Shown piece by piece: positions 1-7,593 of a DNA stretch of 64,000 nt (position 1 is the stretch's first letter; each line of letters starts with the position of its first letter). The notes under the pieces are model-generated. The model ran no database searches. It saw only the letters and a program-made list of their open reading frames with translations, and was not told where the DNA came from. The position numbers were made by a program, and so were the translations under genes. Origin of the DNA: Rhodococcus sp. HNM0569 (GTDB lineage Bacteria > Actinomycetota > Actinomycetes > Mycobacteriales > Mycobacteriaceae); the NCBI RefSeq assembly GCF_012726205.1, contig NZ_JAASAE010000012.1, forward strand, positions 62,001 to 126,000, written 5' to 3'.

Positions 1-1638
1 GCGGCGTCGATCCAGCTGCCGTCGATGCTCGATCCCGAGACGAACCCCGACGGCGCGCAGGCACGCTGGAACTACGTGCTCGACGGCATGGTCGGCGCCG
101 GCTGGCTCGACCCGGCGCAGCGTGCGCAGGCGCAGTACCCCGCATACCGGCCCACCGCCGATCTCGACGCCGAGCAGCAGACGACGGGCCCCAACGGCCT
201 GATCAAGAACCAGGTGCTCGGCGAGCTGTCCGCGGCGGGAATCAGCGAGGACCAGCTCAACACCGAGGGTCTGCAGATCACCACGACGATCGACGCGAAG
301 GCGCAGGAAGCTGCGGTCGCGGCCGCCCGCGACAATCTCGAGGGCGAAGCCGACACGCTGCGAACCGCGGTCACGTCGGTCGATCCGCACACCGGCGCGA
401 TCGTCGCGTACTACGGCGGCGAAGAGGGCAACGGCTACGACTTCGCGAACGCGGGCCTGCAGACCGGCTCGTCGTTCAAGGTGTTCGGCCTCGCGGCGGC
501 GCTCGACCAGGGCATCCCGCTGTCGCAGATGTACGACTCGAGCCCGCTCACGGTCAACGGCATCTCGATCAGCAATGTCGAGGGCGAGAGCTGCGGAACG
601 TGCACCATCGCCGAAGCGCTCAAGCGGTCGCTCAACACGAGCTTCTATCGCCAGATGCTCTCGCTGGACGGCGGACCGTTCGCGGTCGCCGACATGGCGC
701 ACAAGGCCGGTATCCCCGACGAGATCCCCGGCGTGGGCGCCACGCTCACCGAGCCCGACGGATCCGGCCCGAACAACGGCATCGTCCTCGGCCAGTACCA
801 GTCGCGCCCGCTCGACATGGCGTCGGCGTACGCGACGCTCGCCGCGTCCGGCACCTACCACAAGCCGCACTTCATCTCGAAGGTCACGACGGCCGACGGC
901 GAGGTGCTCATCGACAACACCGGAGGGTCCGACCCCGAGGAGCGTCTCGACAAGGACGTCGCCGACAACGTGACGGCCGCGATGGAGCCCATCGCCGCGT
1001 ACTCGCGCAATCACGGTCTCGCGGGCGGCCGCCCGTCGGCCGCGAAGACCGGTACCGCGCAGCTCGGCGACACCGGCGACAACAAGGACGCGTGGATGGT
1101 CGGCTACACGCCGTCGCTGTCCACCGCGGTGTGGGTCGGCTCCACCGACGGCAGCGCTCTGCAGACGTCGGGCGGCGCGAGCATCTACGGCTCGGGCCTG
1201 CCGTCGGACATCTGGAAGGACACGATGGACGGTGCGCTGCAGGGCACCGACGTCGAGAAGTTCCCGAAGCCGGGTGCGATCGGCGGTCAGTCGGGTGTGC
1301 CCGCGTACTCGGCGCCGAAGGCCACGTCCACGGCACCGTCGAGCGAGTTCCAGCTGCCCACCGAGCTGCCGGACGTCGAGGTCACGCAGCGGCCGGTCGA
1401 GATCCTGCCGGGCATCACGATCCCGATCCCGGGTGTCGCGCCGCGTGAGCAGTCGCCGGGCACGGTGCCGCAGGGTGGCGACCAGAGTCAGTCGGGCGAC
1501 ACCGATACCGGGACCGGCAACGGAACGGGCAACGGGACCGGCGGTACCGGCGGGACTGGCGGTACCGGCACGGGAACCGGAACCGGAACCGGCCGCGAGG
1601 ACACCGAGAACAACGGCCTGGTGATGCCGGGCGGCTGA
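1..1638 (+). CDS. ponA: Bifunctional penicillin-binding protein, PonA type (5' end outside window)
   Basis: This class A penicillin-binding protein would polymerise glycan strands and cross-link peptidoglycan at the outer face of the membrane. The reading frame is open from base 1, so the transmembrane and glycosyltransferase parts lie upstream. The transpeptidase motifs are all visible: SSFK around 469-480 (catalytic Ser), SLN at 628-636 and KTG at 1045-1053. The C-terminus has a Pro-rich stretch (about 1310-1490), then a Gly/Thr/Asn low-complexity tail (about 1500-1600), as is common in actinobacterial PonA proteins. It precedes a GT87 gene by 23 bp and lies upstream of rpsF, as ponA1 (Rv0050) does in M. 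tuberculosis. PonA1 versus PonA2 cannot be settled from sequence alone, but the synteny favours PonA1. Confidence 0.93.
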   Translation, partial: AASIQLPSMLDPETNPDGAQARWNYVLDGMVGAGWLDPAQRAQAQYPAYRPTADLDAEQQTTGPNGLIKNQVLGELSAAGISEDQLNTEGLQITTTIDAKAQEAAVAAARDNLEGEADTLRTAVTSVDPHTGAIVAYYGGEEGNGYDFANAGLQTGSSFKVFGLAAALDQGIPLSQMYDSSPLTVNGISISNVEGESCGTCTIAEALKRSLNTSFYRQMLSLDGGPFAVADMAHKAGIPDEIPGVGATLTEPDGSGPNNGIVLGQYQSRPLDMASAYATLAASGTYHKPHFISKVTTADGEVLIDNTGGSDPEERLDKDVADNVTAAMEPIAAYSRNHGLAGGRPSAAKTGTAQLGDTGDNKDAWMVGYTPSLSTAVWVGSTDGSALQTSGGASIYGSGLPSDIWKDTMDGALQGTDVEKFPKPGAIGGQSGVPAYSAPKATSTAPSSEFQLPTELPDVEVTQRPVEILPGITIPIPGVAPREQSPGTVPQGGDQSQSGDTDTGTGNGTGNGTGGTGGTGGTGTGTGTGTGREDTENNGLVMPGG

Positions 1639-1661
1639 CCCAGCCAGGTAACGTCGCCCGC

Positions 1662-3353
1662 GTGAACGACCACGCCGGGGACACCACGTCAGGGGCCACC
1701 GAGTGGTGGCGGGACTCGGAATCCGAGATCTCGCCCGCACCGGTGGCCCCCGACGTGTCTTCGGACGACGAACGCGACCTGCCGTCGCGCACCGACCCGT
1801 TCGTGCGCGAGCTGTCGAACACGATCGGCGGCCCGGTCGGCAGGCACGCGCTCGTCGGACGGGCCCGGTTCTTCACGCCGATGCGGGTGCTGATGCTGCT
1901 GGCCGTCGCGTTCCTCGCGCTCGGATGGTTCGCGAAGGCGCCGTGCATCCAGCAGGGCCCGGTCGGTGCCGACGGCGCGCTCGGCCTCGACTGGAACGGC
2001 AGCCGCCAGTACGTCGCGATGTGCTATTCCGACACGGTCCCGCTCTACGGGGCCGAGCGGCTCGATCAGGGCGCGTTCCCGTACAAGACGTCCTGGCAGG
2101 AAGAGCTCTCCGACGGCACGGTGCAGACGCGGTACATGGAGTACCCGGTCGTTTCCGGTCTCTACCAGTACCTTTCGATGCTCGTCGCGAAGCTGTGGCA
2201 CGCGGCGCCGTGGCTGCCCGGTGCGCTCGAGGTCGTCGTGTACTTCAACGTCGTCGCGTTCGGGCTGTCGCTCGCATGGCTCGTCACGGTGTGGGCCACC
2301 GCGCTGTCCGCGGGCAGGCGCGTGTGGGACGCGGCGCTCGTCGCGTGTTCGCCGCTCGTGATCGTGCACGCGTTCACCAACTTCGACGCGATCGCCACCG
2401 CATTCGCCGCGACCGGGCTGCTCGCGTGGGCGCGGCGACGGCCGGTCCTCGCGGGCGTCCTGCTCGGGCTCGGTGGTGCCGCGAAGCTGTATCCGCTCAT
2501 GCTGCTCGGTCCGCTGCTCGTGCTGTGCCTGCGCTCGGGACGCATCAGGTCGTGGCTCGAGACGACCCTCGCCGCGGCGCTCACGTGGGTGCTCGTCAAC
2601 CTGCCCATCGCGGTCCTCTACCCCGACGGCTGGCGCGAGTTCTTCCGGCTCAACTCCGAACGCGGCGCCGATCCGGACTCGATCTACAACGTGATCACGT
2701 CGTTCACCGGGTGGTCCGGTTTCGACGGCACGCTCGCACCCGGCGAGCCGCCGTCGACGCTCAACGCGGTGTCCTTGATCCTCTTCGTGCTCGTGTGTGT
2801 GGGCGTCGCGTGGATCGCGCTCACCGCGCCGAGCCGCCCGCGTGTCGCGCAGCTGTGTTTCCTCCTCGTCGCGGGCTTTCTGCTCACCAACAAGGTGTGG
2901 AGCCCGCAGTACTCGCTGTGGCTCGTGCCGCTCGCGGTGCTCGCGCTGCCGCACCGGCGGATCCTGCTCGCGTGGATGACCCTCGACGCGCTCGTCTGGG
3001 TGCCCCGCATGTACTACTACCTGGGGGTGTCGAACAAGGGGCTGCCGGAGCAGTGGTTCACGTCGGCCGTCGTGGTGCGAGACGTCGCGGTGATCGCGCT
3101 GTGTGTGCTGATCGTGCGGCAGATCTACCGGCCGGGGAGCGATCTCGTGCGCGGTCGCCGCGTCGACGATCCGCTCGGCGGCGTCCTCGACGGGACGCCG
3201 GACGCGCCGCCCCGCTGGCTACCGCCGATCCTGCGGCCCCGGGCCGATCACTCGGGCCGCAGCCGGGCGTTCAGCGCGGCCTCGGCGTCGGGCCACGCGT
3301 CGTCGGTCATGGAGAACAGTGCCGTGGTGCGCCACGACCCGTCGAGCCGCTGA
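1662..3353 (+). CDS. GT87-family (DUF2029) polytopic membrane glycosyltransferase
   Basis: A 563-residue membrane protein of the GT87 family, which includes polyprenyl-phosphomannose-dependent mannosyltransferases of mycobacterial lipoglycan synthesis. About 60 hydrophilic N-terminal residues are followed by roughly ten hydrophobic segments. Family-type features are the CYSD and FPY motifs in the first outer loop, EYPVVSG, and a NKVWSPQYSLWLVP segment near residue 410. The GTG start lies 23 bp after the upstream PBP gene, so the two are probably co-transcribed. It occupies the position of Rv0051. The last 35 codons overlap the 3' end of the convergent acetyltransferase gene by 106 bp and look non-membrane and Arg/Ser-rich, as expected of a read-through tail. 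The substrate is unknown. Confidence 0.85.
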   Translation: MNDHAGDTTSGATEWWRDSESEISPAPVAPDVSSDDERDLPSRTDPFVRELSNTIGGPVGRHALVGRARFFTPMRVLMLLAVAFLALGWFAKAPCIQQGPVGADGALGLDWNGSRQYVAMCYSDTVPLYGAERLDQGAFPYKTSWQEELSDGTVQTRYMEYPVVSGLYQYLSMLVAKLWHAAPWLPGALEVVVYFNVVAFGLSLAWLVTVWATALSAGRRVWDAALVACSPLVIVHAFTNFDAIATAFAATGLLAWARRRPVLAGVLLGLGGAAKLYPLMLLGPLLVLCLRSGRIRSWLETTLAAALTWVLVNLPIAVLYPDGWREFFRLNSERGADPDSIYNVITSFTGWSGFDGTLAPGEPPSTLNAVSLILFVLVCVGVAWIALTAPSRPRVAQLCFLLVAGFLLTNKVWSPQYSLWLVPLAVLALPHRRILLAWMTLDALVWVPRMYYYLGVSNKGLPEQWFTSAVVVRDVAVIALCVLIVRQIYRPGSDLVRGRRVDDPLGGVLDGTPDAPPRWLPPILRPRADHSGRSRAFSAASASGHASSVMENSAVVRHDPSSR

Positions 3354-3847
3354 CGGTGTTTCGCGAGCAGCCCCTCGAACTGCGCGCCGAGCCGCAGTAC
3401 CGCACGGCGTGAGCGTTCGTTGAGCTCGTCGACGTGCCACTCGACGCGCACCGCGCCGAGAGTGACGAACGCGTGGCGCAGCAACAGCAGCTTCGCTTCG
3501 GGATTGATCGTGGTGCCCTGCGCCGCCGACGCGAGCCACGTGTAGCCGATCGACAGGTTCCGATGCCGCGGCGTCAGGTCGTAGAGCGACGTCGTGCCGA
3601 GGACGGCCCCGGTGTGGGCGTCGACCTGCGCGAAGGCGATGCGATCGGTCGCCGCAAGCGCGGCGTCGACGTACGCGGCCGCGGTGGCGAGGTCGGTGAC
3701 GGGGGCGGCCGACCACGCGAAGATCGCCGGATCGTCCGCCGCGGCGAGCAGCCCGTCCACGTGGCGGCTCGACAGCGGTTCGAGACGCACGTGCCCGCCC
3801 GTGAGGGTCGGGGCGCGGAACCATTCGTGATCCGGTGCCGCGTTCAT
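3248..3847 (-). CDS. GNAT acetyltransferase, RimJ/RimL-like
   Basis: A 199-residue GCN5-related N-acetyltransferase of the RimJ/RimL subgroup that would transfer acetyl from acetyl-CoA to an amine or N-terminus. The protein shows the N-terminal L-x-P-L element, a central beta-strand with AVLGTTSLYDL, and the IGYTWLASAAQGT segment that corresponds to the CoA-binding motif. A helix of the type LLLLRHAFVTLGAVRVEWHV follows. Its start overlaps the stop of the upstream GT87 gene (ATGA), so translation is probably coupled. The 3' end runs 106 bp into the opposing GT87 gene. The substrate cannot be told from sequence. Confidence 0.85.
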   Translation of the reverse strand: MNAAPDHEWFRAPTLTGGHVRLEPLSSRHVDGLLAAADDPAIFAWSAAPVTDLATAAAYVDAALAATDRIAFAQVDAHTGAVLGTTSLYDLTPRHRNLSIGYTWLASAAQGTTINPEAKLLLLRHAFVTLGAVRVEWHVDELNERSRRAVLRLGAQFEGLLAKHRQRLDGSWRTTALFSMTDDAWPDAEAALNARLRPE

Positions 3848-5208
3848 GCGGTGGCCTCCTGACCGATGCGTGGTGCCGGACTGTCCGGTGGTGGTGCGGG
3901 CGGCGCGGGTTCGCGGCGCAAGCGGGCGTGCGCGAACACGAAGAACAGCGCCACGAGCAGCGCCGCCTTACCCCACACCCCGAGCTTGACCATCGTCTCG
4001 TAGACGTCCACGTCGGTGCCCGTCCCCAGCGCCCCGAAGTACTTGAACACGCCGATGCCCAGCGACAGGTCGGCGACGAGGTAGGCCGCGACGAGGCCCC
4101 ACGGCACCCGCAGCAACACGAAGAACGGAAGGATCCACAGCGTGTACTGCGGCGAGTGCACCTTGTGGAAGAGCAGGAAGCCGCACAGCATCGCGGCGCT
4201 GACCGCGATCCACGGGAACGTGCCGTCGCGCTGGTAGCGACGCCAGCCGAGGCGCACCGCGAGCGCGAACGCCGCCGCCATCAACAGCGGCGACAGGATC
4301 GACACGACGGTGTCGTACGTGCCGGACACCGTGGCGTCGGCCTCGGCACCGAACAGCGGCCGCAGCCCCCAGAACCAGATCGAATTGGTCGTGATGTCGG
4401 CCTGCCGGTTCTGCTGGAAGGTGAACGACGCACGCCACCCGTCGTACGACGCGATCGCGAACGGCAGGTTGATCGCGACGACGGTGCCGACCGCCGCGGC
4501 GCCCGTTGCGATCGCGCCGCGGATGTCGAGCCGTTCGCGGCCGCGGGCGGTCAGCACATACAGCATGAGCGGCAGCACGAACAGGCCCGGATAGATCTTG
4601 AGACAGAACCCGACGGCGAGCAGGACCGCCGCGAGCACGGCGCGTACGCGCAGCGGGATGCGCTCGAACGCCATCACGAACACCGCGCCCACCGACGCCG
4701 CGACGACCGGGAGCTCCCAGTTGTGGAAGGCGTACAGCACGAGCGGCGGCGTCGCCGCCCAGAGCAACGCCCACGCCCCGGACAGGCGGCCCAGCATCCA
4801 CGCCGTCGCGAGCCCGAAGACCGCGAGGAGCAACGCCGAATGCAGCAGGAACGCCGCGTCGGTGTCGGCGCCGAGCGCGCCGAGCCACATCAGCATGCCG
4901 CTGAGCACCGGGTACTCGACCGTGCCGCCCGTGAGCATGCCGTCGGGGGTGATCCCACCGCTGACGTACGGGAACACGTGCAGGTCGATGTCGCGCCCGA
5001 TCCACAGCAACTGGATGTCCGAGTAGCACGCGTGCGTGTCCTTGATCTTGTCGAAGATCAGGCTGCGGCCCCACTCGTCGAACGGTGCGCCCGAGCAACG
5101 CGCCTTGTTCAGGTAGCCGGCGAGCAGCCACAGTCCGCACACCGCCGTGACGAAAGCCGCGGTGCGCGTACCGGCGAAACCGGACTCGCCCGACCTCCTG
5201 AACGCCAT
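3844..5208 (-). CDS. GT87-family (DUF2029) membrane glycosyltransferase, paralogue
   Basis: A 454-residue polytopic membrane protein paralogous to the product at 1662-3353: both have a Cys-Tyr-Ser-Asp motif, FPY, EYPV.SG and a K-V-x-SPQYTLW segment. The start at 5208 (MAFRRSG) was chosen because hydrophobic sequence begins soon after it; an upstream in-frame start at 5265 would add 19 Arg/Pro-rich residues of no family character. The protein probably uses a polyprenyl-phosphate sugar donor outside the membrane. It is divergent from rpsF, with a shared 205-bp promoter region, and translationally coupled to the following acetyltransferase gene. Two GT87 genes flanking one GNAT gene in opposite orientations is unusual and may be a local duplication. 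Confidence 0.85.
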   Translation of the reverse strand: MAFRRSGESGFAGTRTAAFVTAVCGLWLLAGYLNKARCSGAPFDEWGRSLIFDKIKDTHACYSDIQLLWIGRDIDLHVFPYVSGGITPDGMLTGGTVEYPVLSGMLMWLGALGADTDAAFLLHSALLLAVFGLATAWMLGRLSGAWALLWAATPPLVLYAFHNWELPVVAASVGAVFVMAFERIPLRVRAVLAAVLLAVGFCLKIYPGLFVLPLMLYVLTARGRERLDIRGAIATGAAAVGTVVAINLPFAIASYDGWRASFTFQQNRQADITTNSIWFWGLRPLFGAEADATVSGTYDTVVSILSPLLMAAAFALAVRLGWRRYQRDGTFPWIAVSAAMLCGFLLFHKVHSPQYTLWILPFFVLLRVPWGLVAAYLVADLSLGIGVFKYFGALGTGTDVDVYETMVKLGVWGKAALLVALFFVFAHARLRREPAPPAPPPDSPAPRIGQEATA

Positions 5209-5362
5209 GCGCTCCAGCCTATGTGGCGCGCACCGCCGGCGGGACGGTCGCGGTGCGCGTCGCACGGGCCGAGGCCACGGTCACGCCCGGGTGAGTGCCG
5301 ATTTCGCTGGTCACGGGCGCTTCATGTAGCCTGGACCGGTTGCCGACGCAGGCGACCCTCCT

Positions 5363-5381
5363 GCCACGGAAGGTCCGTGGC
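5363..5381 (+). promoter_or_regulatory. Hairpin in the rpsF leader, possible S6:S18 autoregulatory element
   Basis: The arms GCCACGG and CCGTGGC form a perfect 7-bp stem with loop AAGGT, 33 bases before the rpsF start and just upstream of its Shine-Dalgarno sequence. Many bacteria control the rpsF operon through an mRNA hairpin bound by the S6:S18 complex. The position fits this, but the diagnostic bulge was not confirmed, so the role is inferred. Confidence 0.4.
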
Positions 5382-5413
5382 CGTCACGAGTCCACAGGAG
5401 GTGATGAGGTCTC

Positions 5414-5701
5414 ATGCGTCATTACGAATTGATGATCATCCTGGACCCCAGCCTGGACGAGCGCACTGTCGCTCCTTCGCTGGATACGTTCCTCAATGTC
5501 ATCCGCCAGGACGGCGGCAAGGTCGAGAACGTCGACGTCTGGGGCAAGCGCCGGCTTGCCTACGAGATCGAGAAGCACGGCGAGGGCATCTACGCCGTCA
5601 TCGATCTGAACGCCGAGCCCGACACGGTCAAGGAACTCGACCGCCAGCTCGGTCTGAACGAGTCCGTGCTCCGCACGAAGGTTCTGCGCCAAGACAAGTG
5701 A
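5414..5701 (+). CDS. rpsF: Ribosomal protein bS6
   Basis: A 95-residue small-subunit protein that binds 16S rRNA together with bS18. The N-terminus [17 protein letters not shown], the [13 protein letters not shown] segment and the conserved [10 protein letters not shown] strand identify the family, and the length is normal. A strong Shine-Dalgarno sequence (aggaggtgatg) precedes the ATG. It is the first gene of the rpsF-ssb-rpsR-rplI operon, which ends at the terminator near 7104-7147. Confidence 0.98.
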   Translation: MRHYELMIILDPSLDERTVAPSLDTFLNVIRQDGGKVENVDVWGKRRLAYEIEKHGEGIYAVIDLNAEPDTVKELDRQLGLNESVLRTKVLRQDK

Positions 5702-5798
5702 TTCGGCTGACGCCGAGTGTGCGCGGCGCAGGCGAACTGTCTGCATCACGCTCTAGTCTCGGTGCCACTCGAACTCCACTACTGCAGGAGGAATCACT

Positions 5799-6326
5799 AT
5801 GGCTCAAGGCGACACCGTCATCACCGTCGTGGGCAACCTGACGGCTGATCCGGAACTGCGCTTCACCCCGGCGGGGGCTGCCGTCGTCAACTTCACGGTG
5901 GCGTCCACTCCCCGCATCTTCGATCGTCAGACCAACGAGTGGAAGGACGGCGAAGCGCTGTTCCTCCGCTGCAACATCTGGCGCGAAGCGGCGGAGAACG
6001 TGGCGGAAAGCTTGACCCGTGGCTCGCGCGTCATCGTGCAGGGCCGGCTCAAGCAACGCTCGTTCGAGACCCGCGAGGGCGAGAAGCGCACTGTCGTCGA
6101 GCTCGAGGTCGACGAGATCGGCCCGTCGCTGAAGTTCGCCACGGCCAAGGTCAACAAGGCCAGCCGCGGTGGTGGCGGCGGATTCGGTGGTTCCTCCGGC
6201 GGATCGGGCGGAGGGCGCCCGCAGTCGAACAACTCCTACGGCGGAGACGATCCGTGGGGCAGCGCGCCGCAGGCGTCCGGCTCCTTCGGTGGCTCCGGCG
6301 GTGGGAGCGACGAGCCCCCGTTCTGA
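5799..6326 (+). CDS. ssb: Single-stranded DNA-binding protein
   Basis: A 175-residue SSB that coats single-stranded DNA in replication, repair and recombination. Residues 1 to about 115 form the OB-fold ([20 protein letters not shown], then a [18 protein letters not shown] helix). A Gly/Ser/Asn-rich linker follows, and the protein ends in the acidic DEPPF tip that recruits partner proteins. The aggagg Shine-Dalgarno sequence lies before the ATG. It is placed between rpsF and rpsR as in all Mycobacteriales. Confidence 0.98.
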   Translation: MAQGDTVITVVGNLTADPELRFTPAGAAVVNFTVASTPRIFDRQTNEWKDGEALFLRCNIWREAAENVAESLTRGSRVIVQGRLKQRSFETREGEKRTVVELEVDEIGPSLKFATAKVNKASRGGGGGFGGSSGGSGGGRPQSNNSYGGDDPWGSAPQASGSFGGSGGGSDEPPF

Positions 6327-6365
6327 TCCGTACCCGATCGGAACATCCAGGAAAGAAGTACACAC

Positions 6366-6608
6366 ATGCCTAAGCCGCAGCTTCGCGACAAGGTGATGAA
6401 GAAGAAGGTCTGCGCGTTCTGCAAGGACAAGAGCGCCCAGATCGATTACAAGGACACGGCTCTGCTGCGCAAGTTCGTCAGCGATCGCGGCAAGATCCGC
6501 GCCCGTCGTGTCACCGGCAACTGCGTCCAGCACCAGCGCGACGTCGCTGTCGCCGTCAAGAACTCCCGTGAGGTGGCTCTGCTTCCTTACGCCGCTTCGG
6601 CTCGCTGA
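6366..6608 (+). CDS. rpsR: Ribosomal protein bS18, Cys-containing form
   Basis: An 80-residue small-subunit protein, the partner of bS6 in the 30S platform. KVCAFCKDK near the N-terminus and GNCVQHQR near residue 57 give a CxxC plus CxxH set. This is the arrangement of the zinc-binding (C+) form; many actinobacteria keep a second, Cys-less paralogue elsewhere that is used when zinc is low. The gene lies between ssb and rplI with 39-bp and 17-bp gaps. Confidence 0.96.
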   Translation: MPKPQLRDKVMKKKVCAFCKDKSAQIDYKDTALLRKFVSDRGKIRARRVTGNCVQHQRDVAVAVKNSREVALLPYAASAR

Positions 6609-6625
6609 GGAAAGGAAGACCAGAC

Positions 6626-7081
6626 ATGAAGCTCATTCTCACTGCTGACGTCGAAAACCTCGGTGCGCCCGGCGACACCGTCGAGGTCAAGGACGGCTAC
6701 GGCCGCAACTACCTGCTCCCGCGTGGACTGGCCATCGTCGCGACCCGTGGCGCGCAGAAGCAGGTCGAGGGCATCAAGCGCTCGCAGGAAGCCCGCGCCA
6801 TCCGCGGTCTCGACCACGCCAACGAGGTCAAGCAGGCCATCGAGGGCCTCGAGTCCGTCACGCTCACGCGCAAGACCTCCGGCGACTCGGGCAAGCTGTT
6901 CGGCTCGGTCACCACGGCCGACGTCGCGGCTGCGCTCAAGGCGGCCGGTGGCCCCGTCGTCGACAAGCGCAGCATCGAGCTGCCGAAGACGCACGTCAAG
7001 TCGACCGGCAAGCACTCCGTCGCGGTCACCCTGCACCCCGACGTCGTCGCCAAGTTCGATCTGACGGTCGTCGCCGAGTGA
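6626..7081 (+). CDS. rplI: Ribosomal protein bL9
   Basis: A 151-residue large-subunit protein with an N-terminal rRNA-binding domain ([17 protein letters not shown], then the [13 protein letters not shown] motif), a long connecting helix and a C-terminal domain. Normal length. The aggaaag ribosome site precedes the ATG. It is the last gene of the operon: a long GC hairpin with T-run follows 22 bp after the stop. Confidence 0.98.
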   Translation: MKLILTADVENLGAPGDTVEVKDGYGRNYLLPRGLAIVATRGAQKQVEGIKRSQEARAIRGLDHANEVKQAIEGLESVTLTRKTSGDSGKLFGSVTTADVAAALKAAGGPVVDKRSIELPKTHVKSTGKHSVAVTLHPDVVAKFDLTVVAE

Positions 7082-7103
7082 CGATCGCCTGACACACGGC
7101 TGA

Positions 7104-7147
7104 AGCCGGGCCCCGCACGCTTTCGGGTGTGCGGGGCCCGGCTTTTT
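7104..7147 (+). terminator. Intrinsic terminator after rplI
   Basis: A perfect 15-bp stem, agccgggccccgcac at 7104-7118 and its complement at 7129-7143, encloses a 10-base loop and is followed by a run of five T. This is the strongest classical terminator in the window and marks the end of the ribosomal operon. Confidence 0.93.
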
Positions 7148-7593
7148 CCTGCTTTCGATACCTTTCGCGACTGTGTGGAGTGTCACTGGGAGTTAACGGC
7201 ACCCGGTGTCAAATGTGATGCGCGCCACGGACGTGTTTGCCCGTCGTTCACCCAACACGCCCGAGTTGTCAATACTCGGCGACACGCCGGAAACCTGTGC
7301 ATCCACAGCTGTGTGAACCAATAAAGCGCCGCTGAACTGGCAAAACGAAATTGTGAGATGTGACTATCCTCAGGTTGTCCCCATGGGGTACACATCCCTT
7401 CCCAGCACTTTCCCCAATTTATCCACAGTCCTGTGCACAACCTCGTTTGATCACGAGCCAGCAAATCCATAACGTTCTTCTCGGCGAGTCGAACGGCGGC
7501 GTGGGCCGCCTCGCGAGGATCCTCGAACGTGTCGGTACCGGCGCGTAGAACGGGCATCGCAGGGCCACACGATTCGCGACGGGAGGGTGACGG
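7148..7593. other. 446-bp gene-free leader of dnaB, relatively AT-rich
   Basis: No convincing coding sequence is present; M. tuberculosis carries Rv0057 at this place, and no counterpart was recognised. The base composition is clearly less GC-rich than the flanking genes, most of all at 7310-7420. The stretch holds the dnaB promoter region and a group of DnaA-box-like 9-mers described in the next entry. Confidence 0.7.
7375..7440. promoter_or_regulatory. DnaA-box-like cluster upstream of dnaB
   Basis: TTATCCACA at 7419-7427 is a perfect consensus DnaA box. TTGTGCACA on the minus strand at 7432-7440 and TTGTCCCCA at 7375-7383 each differ by one base from the actinobacterial consensus TTGTCCACA. 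A weaker copy (gcatccaca, 7299-7307) lies further upstream. Such a group suggests control of dnaB by DnaA, or DnaA titration near the origin. This role is inferred from motif content only. Confidence 0.55.

Noticed and set aside
1500-1600. Gly/Thr codon repeats at the PBP end as a CRISPR or minisatellite
   Set aside because: The repeats are short codon-level low complexity within a coding tail, common in actinobacterial PonA proteins.
7299-7440. A chromosomal origin (oriC)
   Set aside because: DnaA boxes are few, and the neighbours are rplI and dnaB, whereas actinobacterial oriC lies between dnaA and dnaN.
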